Of a stretch of DNA of 64,000 nucleotides, positions 1-8,503 are shown piece by piece. The DNA comes from Roseburia sp. (lineage in GTDB: Bacteria > Bacillota > Clostridia > Lachnospirales > Lachnospiraceae), in the NCBI GenBank assembly GCA_017937095.1, contig JAGBEG010000002.1, positions 177,451-241,450 of the forward strand, read 5' to 3'. Position 1 is the first letter of the stretch. Each line of letters opens with the position of its first letter. Below the pieces are notes generated by a model, which searched no databases, was not told the DNA's origin, and saw only the letters and a program-made list of their open reading frames with translations. The position numbers were made by a program, and so were the translations under genes.

Positions 1-83
1 CGGATGCGGATCGTCACATGCGTCTCATCCGTTCCATAGGCATACTGCGACATGGGAATATGTAATACAGCACTCTTATTCAT
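1..83 (-). CDS. GH13 alpha-glucan hydrolase (neopullulanase/cyclomaltodextrinase type), N-terminal fragment cut by window
   Basis: Only the first 27 codons are in the window; the gene continues beyond base 1. The start MNKSAVLHIP, followed by SQYAYGTDETHVTIRI, resembles the N-terminal beta-sandwich (CBM34-like) of neopullulanase and cyclomaltodextrinase enzymes, which often begin with a His-x-Pro stretch and then a tyrosine-containing motif before the first strand. The start lies 7 bases after the stop of the upstream permease gene, with a GAAGGGA ribosome site overlapping that gene's end, so it is the next gene of the same operon. Such enzymes cleave imported or surface maltodextrins, which fits the transporter genes. 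The catalytic domain is not visible, so the family call is an inference. Confidence 0.6.
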   Translation of the reverse strand, partial: MNKSAVLHIPMSQYAYGTDETHVTIRI

Positions 84-90
84 CTCTTTT

Positions 91-933
91 CTATCCCTTC
101 ACACCACCGGAAGTAAGTCCGGTCGTCATATTTTTCTGAAGCGCAAAAAATACAATCAAAATCGGTATAGATACCACGATGGACGCCGCGGCAAATATCG
201 GCCAGCTTCCGCTCATCTCCGTTGCCTGCAGCGAATACAATCCGCCCGCCAAGGTATAGGTGTCTGCTCCCGTCATAAAATTAATCGCAAAAATATACTC
301 ATTCCACACATAGATTAAAATCATCATCGCCGTAACCGCGATCGTCGGCTTTGCCAGCGGAAGTACAATGCGTGTAACGATCTGCACGGAAGAAGCTCCG
401 TCAATCGTGGCAGCCTCCTCGATTTCGACCGGAATCGTATCAAAATACCCCTTCATATTCCAAAGCGCGAATACCGCCTCCGTTCCTGTGTATACGATAA
501 TCAGTCCGATTTTCGTATTGATCAACCCCATTGGACTGAGCAGCTTATACAATGCCGTCATAGACAATAGGGAAGGAAACGCGTACAGTAAAATCAAAAT
601 TCTAAGGATCGCCTTTCTTCCCGGAAATTTCTTTCTGGAAAAAACATAGGCTGCCGGAACTCCCGTTCCCAGCGAAAGCACCAGGGTCACCACTGCCAGA
701 ATCAGACTGTTTTTCAACCACAGCAAAATCGGTTCTTCCGTGAAAACAGCTTTATAATTATTTAGCGTCAGGTGCTCCGGAATAAAGGAAAAATCAGAGC
801 TTAACAAGCTATTATTCGCATTCAGTGAAACAGAAAAGGCGTACAGGATCGGTACAAGCGTCACAAAACAGATCACAATAAAGAAAATATTTACAAAAGT
901 AAGACCGATTCCTTCTTTGACTTTTTTGCTCAT
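91..933 (-). CDS. ABC sugar transporter permease, MalG type
   Basis: This 280-residue inner permease has about six membrane segments (first at residues 14-34, last near 255-272). The EAA loop that docks the ATPase lies at about residues 172-192 (EEAATIDGASS, then LPLAKP). The C terminus ends LTSGGVKG, typical of MalG-class (CUT1) subunits. It pairs with the MalF-type gene upstream, overlapping it by the 4 bases ATGA, which implies translational coupling. With the binding lipoprotein and the starch-binding surface protein it most likely imports maltooligosaccharides released from starch. No ATPase gene is in the window. As is common in Firmicutes, a shared MsmK/MalK-type ATPase may be encoded elsewhere. 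Substrate is inferred from neighbours. Confidence 0.9.
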   Translation of the reverse strand: MSKKVKEGIGLTFVNIFFIVICFVTLVPILYAFSVSLNANNSLLSSDFSFIPEHLTLNNYKAVFTEEPILLWLKNSLILAVVTLVLSLGTGVPAAYVFSRKKFPGRKAILRILILLYAFPSLLSMTALYKLLSPMGLINTKIGLIIVYTGTEAVFALWNMKGYFDTIPVEIEEAATIDGASSVQIVTRIVLPLAKPTIAVTAMMILIYVWNEYIFAINFMTGADTYTLAGGLYSLQATEMSGSWPIFAAASIVVSIPILIVFFALQKNMTTGLTSGGVKG

Positions 934-1832
934 GCTCTTCCCTCCTCTTCCTTTGGTTTCATATTTGTCACCATTGAAAATAGTATCAGAATGATAAAAA
1001 TAATCATGGATATTGCCGAGCTGTATCCGTAATTATTTGTGATAAACGCATTTTCATATGCATATGTCATGATCGTGTGGATATCCGCACCGGTCTTTGA
1101 ACCCACCTGCTGCGTCAGCAGATAGATGACGTCAAACTGCTTAAAGGTAGTAAACACCGTGATGACGACAGACGGCGCAATAATCGCCCGTATCATCGGA
1201 ATCGTGATATACCGCGTTCTCTCCATCCATGTCGCTCCATCCAGCAGCGCGCTTTCGTAGTAGCTCTTGTCAATGCTTTGCAATGCGCCGTCAATAATCG
1301 TAATCATAAACGGCAGTGCCAGCCACAGGTTCACGACCGTACAACAGATAAATGCCATCACATCACTATTCAGCCAGCGTACCGGTTCTTCGCCTACACT
1401 TGCAAGCCACTGATTCAAAAGTCCGAACTGCGAATTGAACATTCCGGTCTTCCACAGTAAAATCGAGACATAGCCCGGCATAGCCCAGGGAAAGATCAAA
1501 AGCGTCTTATACACATTTCTGAGCTTCAATTTCCTGATATTGAGCATACTCGCAAGAATAAATGCAATGATAAGCTGCAGCACCATATTGACGATCGTCC
1601 AGAGAATCGTTACCAGAAATGCTTTGATAAATCCGTTGTCAAAAACGAACAACGCATCCTTATAATTTTCCAGACCGATAATCTCATAATCGTTCCAATG
1701 GTATACGTTCATATTCGTCAGAGAAATATAACCCGTATACAGAATCGGAAATATCACGATTAATAAGATTAATAACAGTGACGGTGCAGACCACGCATAT
1801 GCAAATAATGTATTTTTCTTTTTTCTGTTCAT
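930..1832 (-). CDS. ABC sugar transporter permease, MalF type
   Basis: This 300-residue CUT1-family permease has a first membrane segment at about residues 11-35 and an EAA loop at about 192-212 (YYESALLDGATW, then YITIPM). I chose the ATG at 1832 because a purine-rich AGAAAGAAGAG site precedes it; an upstream in-frame start would overlap the binding-protein gene. The gene lies 22 bases downstream of the binding-protein stop and overlaps the MalG-type gene by ATGA. It would form the membrane channel heterodimer with that neighbour. Importing maltodextrin is inferred from context; the permease itself does not prove the substrate. Confidence 0.9.
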   Translation of the reverse strand: MNRKKKNTLFAYAWSAPSLLLILLIVIFPILYTGYISLTNMNVYHWNDYEIIGLENYKDALFVFDNGFIKAFLVTILWTIVNMVLQLIIAFILASMLNIRKLKLRNVYKTLLIFPWAMPGYVSILLWKTGMFNSQFGLLNQWLASVGEEPVRWLNSDVMAFICCTVVNLWLALPFMITIIDGALQSIDKSYYESALLDGATWMERTRYITIPMIRAIIAPSVVITVFTTFKQFDVIYLLTQQVGSKTGADIHTIMTYAYENAFITNNYGYSSAISMIIFIILILFSMVTNMKPKEEEGRA

Positions 1833-1854
1833 AACACTCTTCTTTCTCTCGTTG

Positions 1855-3078
1855 CTACTGCATACTTTCAATCAGCTTCTCGGCTTCCTTCTGCGCGTCC
1901 GCTGCGCTTTCGGCAACGTCCTTTCCGCTCATATTGACGTCCGTCAGAAAATTTCCCGCGACCGTCCACATGACATCCATCTCAGGAATATTCGGCATTG
2001 GCACTGCACTTTCCGCCGTCTCCTTCATCGCCATAACGACCTCGTCCGACTTGATCTCGTCCAATTCATAGCACGCCTCATTTGCAGGAGCGCAGCCGCT
2101 TGCCTGTGCGAGTTCCACGCCTACCTCCGGCTCCATCAGAACACGCAGCACCTGTTCTACCGCATCCTTCTTATTCTCCGCCGCAAACTTCAACACCTGT
2201 ATTCCCTGTACCCCCATATATGGAGCGATTGGCGTTCCAGTTTCATCAATTACAGGCATAGGTGCCACGCCTACGTCCATGCCCTGCGCTCTCACCGTTG
2301 GAATCATCCATGGACCTGCGATTGTCGAGTGCGCCATCCCTTCACTAAATAAGGTGTTTACCGTTGCGTACTCTGTTTCCCCCGGCATTAAGGCAACAAA
2401 CTTTTTGTGATATTCCACCGCGGCAATCGTCTTTGCATCGTCAAGCCCCGGTACGCCGTCTTCATTCAATATATAACCGCCGAATCCATTGATCCATCCG
2501 GCAGCATAATAAGGTGTGCTGTGCTGTTCCACAAATCCATAATGTCCACCTTTTGTATTCTCCTCCATGTATGCGTACAGTTCTTCCGTTGTTTCCGGTA
2601 CCTCACTGTCATCCATATATAAACGGTTATACATAAATAACAATGTCTCATAATAAATCGGCAGCTGATAAATCTCATCCTTATAAGTCGCCGCAGCAAT
2701 TGTGCTGTCCATATACTGATCCAATTCTTCCTTCGGAATGATATCCGTGATTGGCGCCAGAATATCCATTTCCGCATACACCCCAATCTTGTCATGCGCA
2801 AAAAAGTACATATCCGGGGCAGCCTTGGGATCATTTCCGACCATCTTAAGCGCCTCTGTCAGATCGCTCTTTTTTTCGAACACAATGTTAATTTCCGGGG
2901 CTAATACCTTTAACCGTTCCTCTAAAACCGCGATAATGGCATCCTCTTTATCATGCCAGATTGTAATTGTGGTCGTGCCGTCCTCCGCCTGACTACCGCC
3001 GGAATCCGTACTGCCACATCCGCAGAGCATCCCTGCGAGCAGACAGCATATCATGAGCAATGAGCATATTTTTTTCAT
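1855..3078 (-). CDS. extracellular sugar-binding lipoprotein (MalE-like, family 1)
   Basis: The 407-residue precursor begins MKKICSLLMICCLLAG and has a lipobox LCGC with Cys21 as the lipidated residue, followed by a Ser/Gly-rich linker. The mature part has features of family 1 solute-binding proteins: ITIWHDKED near the start, APDMYFFAHD, the FSEGMAHSTIAGPW region, and PYMGVQGIQV. The start at 3078 is fixed by a perfect AAGGAGG site 5 bases upstream; an earlier start 10 codons upstream has no such signal. It delivers sugar to the two permeases that follow at once. A hairpin without a U-run separates it from the starch-binding gene upstream, which may set different expression levels for the two. 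Confidence 0.9.
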   Translation of the reverse strand: MKKICSLLMICCLLAGMLCGCGSTDSGGSQAEDGTTTITIWHDKEDAIIAVLEERLKVLAPEINIVFEKKSDLTEALKMVGNDPKAAPDMYFFAHDKIGVYAEMDILAPITDIIPKEELDQYMDSTIAAATYKDEIYQLPIYYETLLFMYNRLYMDDSEVPETTEELYAYMEENTKGGHYGFVEQHSTPYYAAGWINGFGGYILNEDGVPGLDDAKTIAAVEYHKKFVALMPGETEYATVNTLFSEGMAHSTIAGPWMIPTVRAQGMDVGVAPMPVIDETGTPIAPYMGVQGIQVLKFAAENKKDAVEQVLRVLMEPEVGVELAQASGCAPANEACYELDEIKSDEVVMAMKETAESAVPMPNIPEMDVMWTVAGNFLTDVNMSGKDVAESAADAQKEAEKLIESMQ

Positions 3079-3097
3079 CCAATCCTCCTTATAAATT

Positions 3098-3130
3098 GGA
3101 CTGTTCACCTCCTACGGCTGTGAGCAGTCC
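3098..3130 (-). promoter_or_regulatory. intergenic hairpin between surface protein and binding protein
   Basis: Near-perfect 11-bp arms (GGACTGCTCAC against GTGAACAGTCC on the transcript) enclose an 11-base loop. No U-run follows, so it is probably an mRNA processing or stability hairpin, not a terminator. It sits just upstream of the ribosome site of the binding-protein gene. Confidence 0.45.
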
Positions 3131-3137
3131 AACCTTC

Positions 3138-4319
3138 CTATTTCTTATTTTTCTTTACAGCCATAACGATAACTACCGCAGCAATCAATACCACAAGCAC
3201 GATCACTACAACCAAAACCGTGTGGTTGCTTTCCTCTGTCTCCGTCACATCTGCCGCTGTATCAGCTTCCTCTGTGGCGTCTGCTGCCTTCGTTTCAACT
3301 GCCGCAGTGGAGGTCGTCGGTTCTTCGTAAGATACTTCGTAGTTTTCGGCATCTGTTACAACGACCCAGATATCCTTACCGGTTTCAATGGAAATATCCT
3401 GTGTCTGAACCGTTCCTTCATTTGCATTTACAATTACGGAATTGACCCATCCCGGAATCTCCTTGGTAAGCCAGCCGTCTCCCTCTTCCAAGGCTTCCCC
3501 CGGCCATGTGCTGTACACATTCGTTCCATCCGGCGCTGACCACGCCCACAGGCAAGGTGCTTCCCAATCCGCCGGAGCGGTAACATGTACTGTAATGTTT
3601 GGAACTTCCTCTTTGTTCGGATCTACATAAGAAAAATCGCTCTTTCCTTCTGCATCAACGGTCACCCATACCTCCGCTGCATCAATACTGATATCTTCGG
3701 TCTGTACTGCACCTTCATTGGCATTGATAATAATAGAATTTACCCAGACCGGAACTTTGGCGCTGTACCAGCCGTCTCCGTCATCCGAGAGAGCATATCC
3801 CGGCCATGCCTCAAATGCATTTGTTCCATCCGGTGCTGACCACGCCCAGATGCAGGGATTTTCCCAGCTTTCATCGACCTGTGCATGAACCACAAATTTT
3901 TCCACATATTCCGGAATATCCCCGGTGGTCTGCTGCTCATAAGACACCTCGACCTGATCCGCTGCACTGATCGTTATCCATGCATTCTTTCCCTCAAGAA
4001 TCTGTTCGTCGGTCTGAACCTCACCTTCATTGGCATTTACGATCACATGCGTTGCCCAGGATGGTATCCAGATATAATACCAACCCTCATTTGCCTGATC
4101 CGCTTCTGCCTCTTCTCCCGGCCATGCCTCAAATGCATTCGTTCCGTCCTCATCCCACGCCCACACACATGGATTTGACCAGTCCTCGGGAACCCGAACA
4201 TAGACCGCAACCTTTTCATCACTCCCTGTCTCAGCCGCCGATACGGCAGTCGGAATAAAGGTAAGCACCAGAAGCATCATCGCCAGAAGTGCAGATATTT
4301 TTTTCATCCATTTGTTCAT
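3138..4319 (-). CDS. cell-surface protein with three CBM26-like starch-binding modules
   Basis: This 393-residue protein has a signal peptide (MNKWMKKISALLAMMLLVLT, cleavage probably after AVSA) and a C-terminal membrane anchor of about 24 residues followed by KKNKK. Between them are three repeated modules at roughly residues 36-120, 139-222 and 239-320. Each has the pattern W-x-x-P-C-(V/I/L)-W-A-W, then GTN, a WPG, GWY or GWL, a W, and a NANEG-x-VQT end. The aromatic-rich pattern resembles CBM26 starch-binding modules. An acidic, threonine-rich linker precedes the anchor. It probably holds starch granules or maltodextrins at the cell surface and passes them to the ABC transporter encoded next. 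It is first in the operon, behind its own promoter and a GGAGG site. There is no catalytic domain, and the family assignment is by eye. Confidence 0.8.
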   Translation of the reverse strand: MNKWMKKISALLAMMLLVLTFIPTAVSAAETGSDEKVAVYVRVPEDWSNPCVWAWDEDGTNAFEAWPGEEAEADQANEGWYYIWIPSWATHVIVNANEGEVQTDEQILEGKNAWITISAADQVEVSYEQQTTGDIPEYVEKFVVHAQVDESWENPCIWAWSAPDGTNAFEAWPGYALSDDGDGWYSAKVPVWVNSIIINANEGAVQTEDISIDAAEVWVTVDAEGKSDFSYVDPNKEEVPNITVHVTAPADWEAPCLWAWSAPDGTNVYSTWPGEALEEGDGWLTKEIPGWVNSVIVNANEGTVQTQDISIETGKDIWVVVTDAENYEVSYEEPTTSTAAVETKAADATEEADTAADVTETEESNHTVLVVVIVLVVLIAAVVIVMAVKKNKK

Positions 4320-4380
4320 AAAATAGTCCTCCTATTTTTATCCAACAAAGAAAATGTGCACTTTTCTATTTGTTATGTTG

Positions 4381-4409
4381 ATTATATTTCAGAGGATTTT
4401 TTTGAGCAA
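4381..4409 (-). promoter_or_regulatory. sigma-A type promoter of the starch-uptake operon
   Basis: On the minus strand: -35 TTGCTC (4409-4404), a 17-base spacer, and a perfect -10 TATAAT (4386-4381). It lies about 60 bases upstream of the start of the starch-binding surface protein. An A-rich tract fills the spacer. No clear sugar-regulator operator was identified. Confidence 0.65.
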
Positions 4410-4456
4410 TCAATTTTTAAGTAACCGTTTTCCTAATTTTATTGACTCTTTTCCAC

Positions 4457-4509
4457 AAAAATGCTGTGCAAAATTATATATAATACACAAATTTTGCACA
4501 GCATTTTTT
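4457..4509. terminator. strong bidirectional intrinsic terminator
   Basis: Perfect 19-bp inverted arms (AAAAATGCTGTGC and on, then its complement) enclose a 14-base AT loop, with T-runs on both sides. It ends transcription of the M56 peptidase gene coming from the right and insulates the starch operon promoter. Confidence 0.9.
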
Positions 4510-4597
4510 GATTTCCAATAATTTTTGTTACTTTTTAACGAAACTATTTTCCCTAGTTTCCTATCTCTATGCCCCGTTTTCTACGGTTCTTATCGCA

Positions 4598-7531
4598 TCA
4601 TCTGCGCAGCGTCTCATAATTATACTGATCCGCCTCCTGCACATGCTCCGTGCGCACCTCGCCGTCCTGCGTAGAGAGCAGCAGCGTACTGTTTTCCAGA
4701 TAGTCTTCCAACTCCTGCGCCCACTGCCAGAACAATTCGTCATCATAAATATAATCTCCTCCAAAGGCGAATGACGAGCCTGCAATCAGTTCTACCTCAC
4801 CGCTTTCTCCCAGCCGGAACACCTGATAATTATATTCGCCATAGTCGTCTCTGTCCTCGATGTGCAGCACCATAAGCCAGCTTTGTCCGTCGGAATTTCC
4901 CAGATAAACGCTTTTCCATCCGGCTCTCGCCGTGTGCGCAAATTCGTTGTGGAGAAGTGTCTTTCCATCTGCGGCATATACCATGACATAGCCGCTCTCG
5001 CCGTCTCCGGCATTTCCGGTATAGACCTCAATCTGTTCAAGCCCTTTGGCATCCGATACGTCGGATATCCGGGAGGATTCGACCGCAGAGGTGTAGTCCA
5101 ATGTATAATATTCCCCCAACAAATCGACGTCCTCCGCCGCCGCATCCGCCGCTTCTGCGAGGGCCTGCTTTTGCATCTCATATTCGTCGTAATCCGCCAC
5201 CCATGTATTTAAGGAGATTCCATATCGGTAATATGCGCTTTCAAGTGCAATTTCTGTGATTTCTTCCCCGTCATATGTAATCAGGCACGGCTTATTCATG
5301 CTCTCTTCGCCCTCGCTGATATAGTCTGCAAACGTGTCAAAATCCACGACCTCATACTTCGGCTGCGACATTCCCGTATTCACCCGAAACAGGCAATCAT
5401 CCGCGAAGACAAGCGGCTCTCCGTCAAATTCCCCGTCCGCCACATAGCGGTCGACGCCCCGAAGACTTTTCGATACGCTGCGGACTGCAAGTTCACGCTG
5501 CACATTCCCGTCTGCTGCCCCGGCATTTCTGCCTGCAGCCCCATACTGCGTTCCTTCGCCTGCCGACGCGCTGCCGCCCGCTGCTTTGCTGCCGTCCGCT
5601 GCCGTTCCATCACCGGGCGTGGTGCCATACGTCTGCGGAATCCAGATGCCGTCTTCGCCGTAGGGTTGAATCATAGAAACCATGTAACTCTTATCATCCT
5701 CCAGGAAACGTATCTTCACCGGAACGCTTCCGTTCTCTTCCGGCTCGCCTGCTGTCAGTTCGACTTTCCCCTCATTCTTCAATAGATTCAAAAGATAACG
5801 CGCCGCACTCTCCGGCTCAAACAGTTCTTCATAAAATGTGCCGCCAGTACGCTTCGCGTTCTCATTTAGCACTTCTCCCATTCCGTTCGAAAGATAATCC
5901 ATTCGGGTTCCCGTAATTCCGTCCGGATAAGCGTCCTCATATTCCGCTCCGATACAGATTGCGTCATAAAAAGCCAGCGACTCCGTATTTACAAGATAAC
6001 TCTCCCCCTCTTCCGAAAATGTCAGTTCCTCCCGCCACACCGTCACATGCGGGTCAGACACCTCGGCATAATATAGAATCACCGCCCAGGAATCCCTTAT
6101 CTCCACAATAGAGAAATCTACATCTGCGCTCCACGGCCACGGACTTGACCAGCCAAAATCGTAACTGCCGCTCTTCTCTGAAGAAATGCCTGAAAGAATG
6201 CCCTCCTCCGCCAAACTTTCCGCCAACCGCTCAGAACTCATCGATGCAATTGCCGCCCCATCCCGGTCGCAAAATGCCTCTGCCCAGCCTTTTACAAATG
6301 TCTCCGCCCGCGCGCTATTTTCTGAGCTTTGTTTCTCCTCTGCCATCTGCGCATTTTCTGGGGCATCCGCAGTCTGCTGTTCCGTTCCCGCATCTTCCGT
6401 GGCATCCGTCTGACTATCGGGCACTTCCCCGTCCGTGCCCTTCGGATTGCTTCCAAGCGCGACGATAAGAAGAACGACTGCAAGCAGAGCAACGGCGATA
6501 ACCGCCGTGCCAGGCTTTTTGTAGCGCATAATATTTTTCACACGTCCCTTGGTATCATTCTCCCCAAAGGCGAGCGGCGCTCCCGCAATCCTCGCCCTTC
6601 CGGACGCAAGGGCGAGCAGCGACATGGAATACTCTGCCCGGATATCCCCATCCATATGCCGCATGACCGCCTCGTCACAGGACATTTCCATATCACGCTC
6701 CGCCAAGATAAATGCCAGCCACACCAGCGGATTGAACCAGTGCAGCGCCAATGCGAGAAACGCGAAAAACTTTATGATATGATCGCCGCGGTGAATGTGC
6801 GTCCTCTCGTGCATTATGATATAATCCGTCTCCTGCTCTGTGAGCGCCTTCGGCAGATAAATTTTCGGATGTACGAGTCCAAGCACAAACGGCGTTCCGA
6901 TCTGATCCGTCTCATACAGATTCTTACGTATGCGCACTGCCCCCGCCAAACGCTTCCTCAAGCGCAGGAAGCTAACGCCGTTATATACGAGGAGCGCCGC
7001 CATTCCAGCTACCCAGAGAATGGACGCCGCGCGGACGATTGGACTTTCCATAAGACGGGCGATTACCTGCCCCCGTGCTCCCGCCCTGCCATCATCCTGC
7101 CATGCGCCTGTCGCAGCACCGCCTTGCTGTGCACCTGCCGCACCACCGCCGTCCTTCCCTGCCGCATTCGCTGCACCGCTGCCGTCTCCCGTACCGCCCC
7201 ACAGAGCGGCTTCGCCGTCTCCCGCAATTTTCACTGCTCCGCCTGTCAGAGCCGCCGCTGCCTCCACAGCGATTTCACCATCGTGCGCCTGCTCCCCGCT
7301 CCATGCCGCCGCCCACGTCTGTGTCCGTTCCAGCACGCCAAACACAGAAAGCGGCGTTGCAAAGGAGACCGGACAAAGCAGCCGGAAAAGTACAACGCTC
7401 CAGAGCGCATAGCAGAAAATCTTCGGCGCGCGCCGCAGCAGAAGTCTTGCAAAAAGCACCGCCGCGATCACAATTCCCGCCAGAAGGCTCATGGAAAGAA
7501 TCTGCAAAAACAGTTCACACAGCCACGTCAT
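4598..7531 (-). CDS. BlaR1/MecR1-type M56 membrane metallopeptidase sensor with large ectodomain
   Basis: This 977-residue protein is far longer than BlaR1 (about 600). Membrane segments lie at about residues 8-28, 38-55, 168-186, 255-275 and 338-357. The zinc peptidase motif is HERTH at 241-245, with the downstream SCDEAVMRH segment supplying further ligand and helix features typical of M56. Residues 84-150 form a Gly/Ala/Asp-rich low-complexity insert. After the last membrane helix comes an ectodomain of about 600 acidic residues that does not show the S-x-x-K penicillin-binding sensor of BlaR1, so the signal sensed is unknown. The start overlaps the BlaI-type gene by ATGA, which points to a sensor/protease plus repressor pair. 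By analogy, ligand binding would activate the protease and inactivate the repressor. Confidence 0.85.
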   Translation of the reverse strand: MTWLCELFLQILSMSLLAGIVIAAVLFARLLLRRAPKIFCYALWSVVLFRLLCPVSFATPLSVFGVLERTQTWAAAWSGEQAHDGEIAVEAAAALTGGAVKIAGDGEAALWGGTGDGSGAANAAGKDGGGAAGAQQGGAATGAWQDDGRAGARGQVIARLMESPIVRAASILWVAGMAALLVYNGVSFLRLRKRLAGAVRIRKNLYETDQIGTPFVLGLVHPKIYLPKALTEQETDYIIMHERTHIHRGDHIIKFFAFLALALHWFNPLVWLAFILAERDMEMSCDEAVMRHMDGDIRAEYSMSLLALASGRARIAGAPLAFGENDTKGRVKNIMRYKKPGTAVIAVALLAVVLLIVALGSNPKGTDGEVPDSQTDATEDAGTEQQTADAPENAQMAEEKQSSENSARAETFVKGWAEAFCDRDGAAIASMSSERLAESLAEEGILSGISSEKSGSYDFGWSSPWPWSADVDFSIVEIRDSWAVILYYAEVSDPHVTVWREELTFSEEGESYLVNTESLAFYDAICIGAEYEDAYPDGITGTRMDYLSNGMGEVLNENAKRTGGTFYEELFEPESAARYLLNLLKNEGKVELTAGEPEENGSVPVKIRFLEDDKSYMVSMIQPYGEDGIWIPQTYGTTPGDGTAADGSKAAGGSASAGEGTQYGAAGRNAGAADGNVQRELAVRSVSKSLRGVDRYVADGEFDGEPLVFADDCLFRVNTGMSQPKYEVVDFDTFADYISEGEESMNKPCLITYDGEEITEIALESAYYRYGISLNTWVADYDEYEMQKQALAEAADAAAEDVDLLGEYYTLDYTSAVESSRISDVSDAKGLEQIEVYTGNAGDGESGYVMVYAADGKTLLHNEFAHTARAGWKSVYLGNSDGQSWLMVLHIEDRDDYGEYNYQVFRLGESGEVELIAGSSFAFGGDYIYDDELFWQWAQELEDYLENSTLLLSTQDGEVRTEHVQEADQYNYETLRR

Positions 7532-7902
7532 TTCTCATCCCCTCCCTCCCCTCGGTTCTCCTCTATAATCCGCTTGATTTCCTCAATCTCCTTGTCCGAA
7601 AGCTTCTTCGACCTCGTAAATGCCGCCAGAAATTTCGGCAGCGAGCCGAACGTCTCCTGTACATACTTCTCGCTCTGTCCCGCAAAAAAATCTTCCTTTG
7701 AGACAAGCGACGTCACAATGCCGCCCTCATTCAAAAAAAGCTCCCTGTCGCACAAACGGTGCAGAATGGTGTAAGTCGTGGATTTCTTCCACGAAAGCTT
7801 CTTCTCGCAAAGCTTTACCAATTCCCCCGACGCAAGCGGCTCGTTCTCCCATATAATCTCTGCAAAGCGCATCTCCATTTCTCCGAGTCTGTATTCCGGC
7901 AT
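7528..7902 (-). CDS. BlaI/MecI/CopY-family transcriptional repressor
   Basis: This 124-residue winged-helix regulator begins MPEYRLGEMEMRFAEIIWEN and contains the family motif WKKSTTYTILHRLCDR (helix-turn-helix, about residues 38-55), followed by a C-terminal dimerisation region ending EEIKRIIEENRGEG. I chose the ATG at 7902 because AAAGGAG lies 8 bases upstream; longer in-frame starts lack a ribosome site. It is co-transcribed and overlaps the M56 sensor gene, the classic two-gene arrangement. Two dyads just upstream (8002-8048) are likely its operators, which would give autoregulation. Confidence 0.92.
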   Translation of the reverse strand: MPEYRLGEMEMRFAEIIWENEPLASGELVKLCEKKLSWKKSTTYTILHRLCDRELFLNEGGIVTSLVSKEDFFAGQSEKYVQETFGSLPKFLAAFTRSKKLSDKEIEEIKRIIEENRGEGGDEK

Positions 7903-8001
7903 AGCTCTTTCTCCTTTCACACATCGTCTGTTTGACAACGTTCTGTCACCCTGCCTCTCTGCTCCCTGCATCCGGACATCCACATAGATTAAGGGACGTT
8001 G

Positions 8002-8048
8002 GTCTACTCATTGTAAACTTTTTTATTTTAGTCTACTCCATGTAGACT
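8002..8048. promoter_or_regulatory. two BlaI-type operator dyads
   Basis: Two related dyads of the form GTCTAC-N5-GTAGAC are present. The first, at 8002-8018, has one mismatch (GTCTAC, TCATT, GTAAAC). The second, at 8030-8048, is perfect with 7-bp arms (AGTCTAC, TCCAT, GTAGACT). Their centres are 29 bp apart, close to three helical turns. The TACA/TGTA core resembles known BlaI/MecI sites. They lie between the repressor gene and the divergent T-box promoter, so both directions may be controlled. Confidence 0.75.
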
Positions 8049-8112
8049 CATCTGTCAATATTCCTCTGCAGTTTTCCTTAACGCGCCTTCGACATTTTTC
8101 TTAAATTTTCTG

Positions 8113-8141
8113 TTGACTTTTGTACATCATAGTGCTATTGT
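8113..8141 (+). promoter_or_regulatory. promoter of the T-box leader and cstA-like gene
   Basis: -35 TTGACT (8113-8118), a 17-base spacer, and -10 TATTGT (8136-8141) precede the leader RNA. Transcription should start near 8148. Confidence 0.7.
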
Positions 8142-8147
8142 GTTACT

Positions 8148-8464
8148 CAAACAAAGAGTGAAATGCATGGAACAGAACAAGGTCACCCAAAGGATCTGCA
8201 CTCCAGAGAGCCGTCGGCTGGTGCGAGACGGTATGCAGTTTGGCTGATTATCCTCTGCGAGCAGTGCACTGAATTTCTCCCGGGGAAGAGTAGGTGTCAC
8301 CGGTTTTCTACCGTTATCCAGAAGCTTATTGCCGCAGGCTTACCTGCCCGCGAAGATAAGACTAAGAGGTCGTTTTACACGGCAAGCAAAGTGGTAACGC
8401 GGAAGCATTCGCCTTCGTCTTTGAATACATGGAAGCATGTATCAGGACGAAGGCTTTTTATTTT
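8148..8464 (+). promoter_or_regulatory. T-box riboswitch leader with intrinsic terminator
   Basis: The leader contains the distal stem I signature AGAGAGCCG followed by GGCTGGTGCGAGACGG (from about 8203). The T-box motif is AAGTGGTAACGCGG (8389-8402). A terminator follows: arms GCCTTCGTC (8411-8419) and GACGAAGGC (8446-8454), an inner ATACATG/CATGTAT stem, and a T-rich tail. T-boxes bind a specific uncharged tRNA and then form an antiterminator. The specifier codon is not resolved. By alignment of the loop near 8243-8252 (TGATTATCC), candidates include AUC (Ile) and UAU (Tyr). A second GAA-type loop near 8271-8277 would give UUC. The downstream gene is a CstA-type transporter. Confidence 0.87.
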
Positions 8465-8503
8465 CCAGAAATGTCCACTCTTTGCGAAAATGTGATCTAA
8501 AAG

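Noticed and set aside
6329-7774. A 481-codon plus-strand frame opposite the M56 and BlaI genes.
   Set aside because: Arg/Pro/His-rich translation with no motif. It is the antisense shadow of GC-rich coding sequence.
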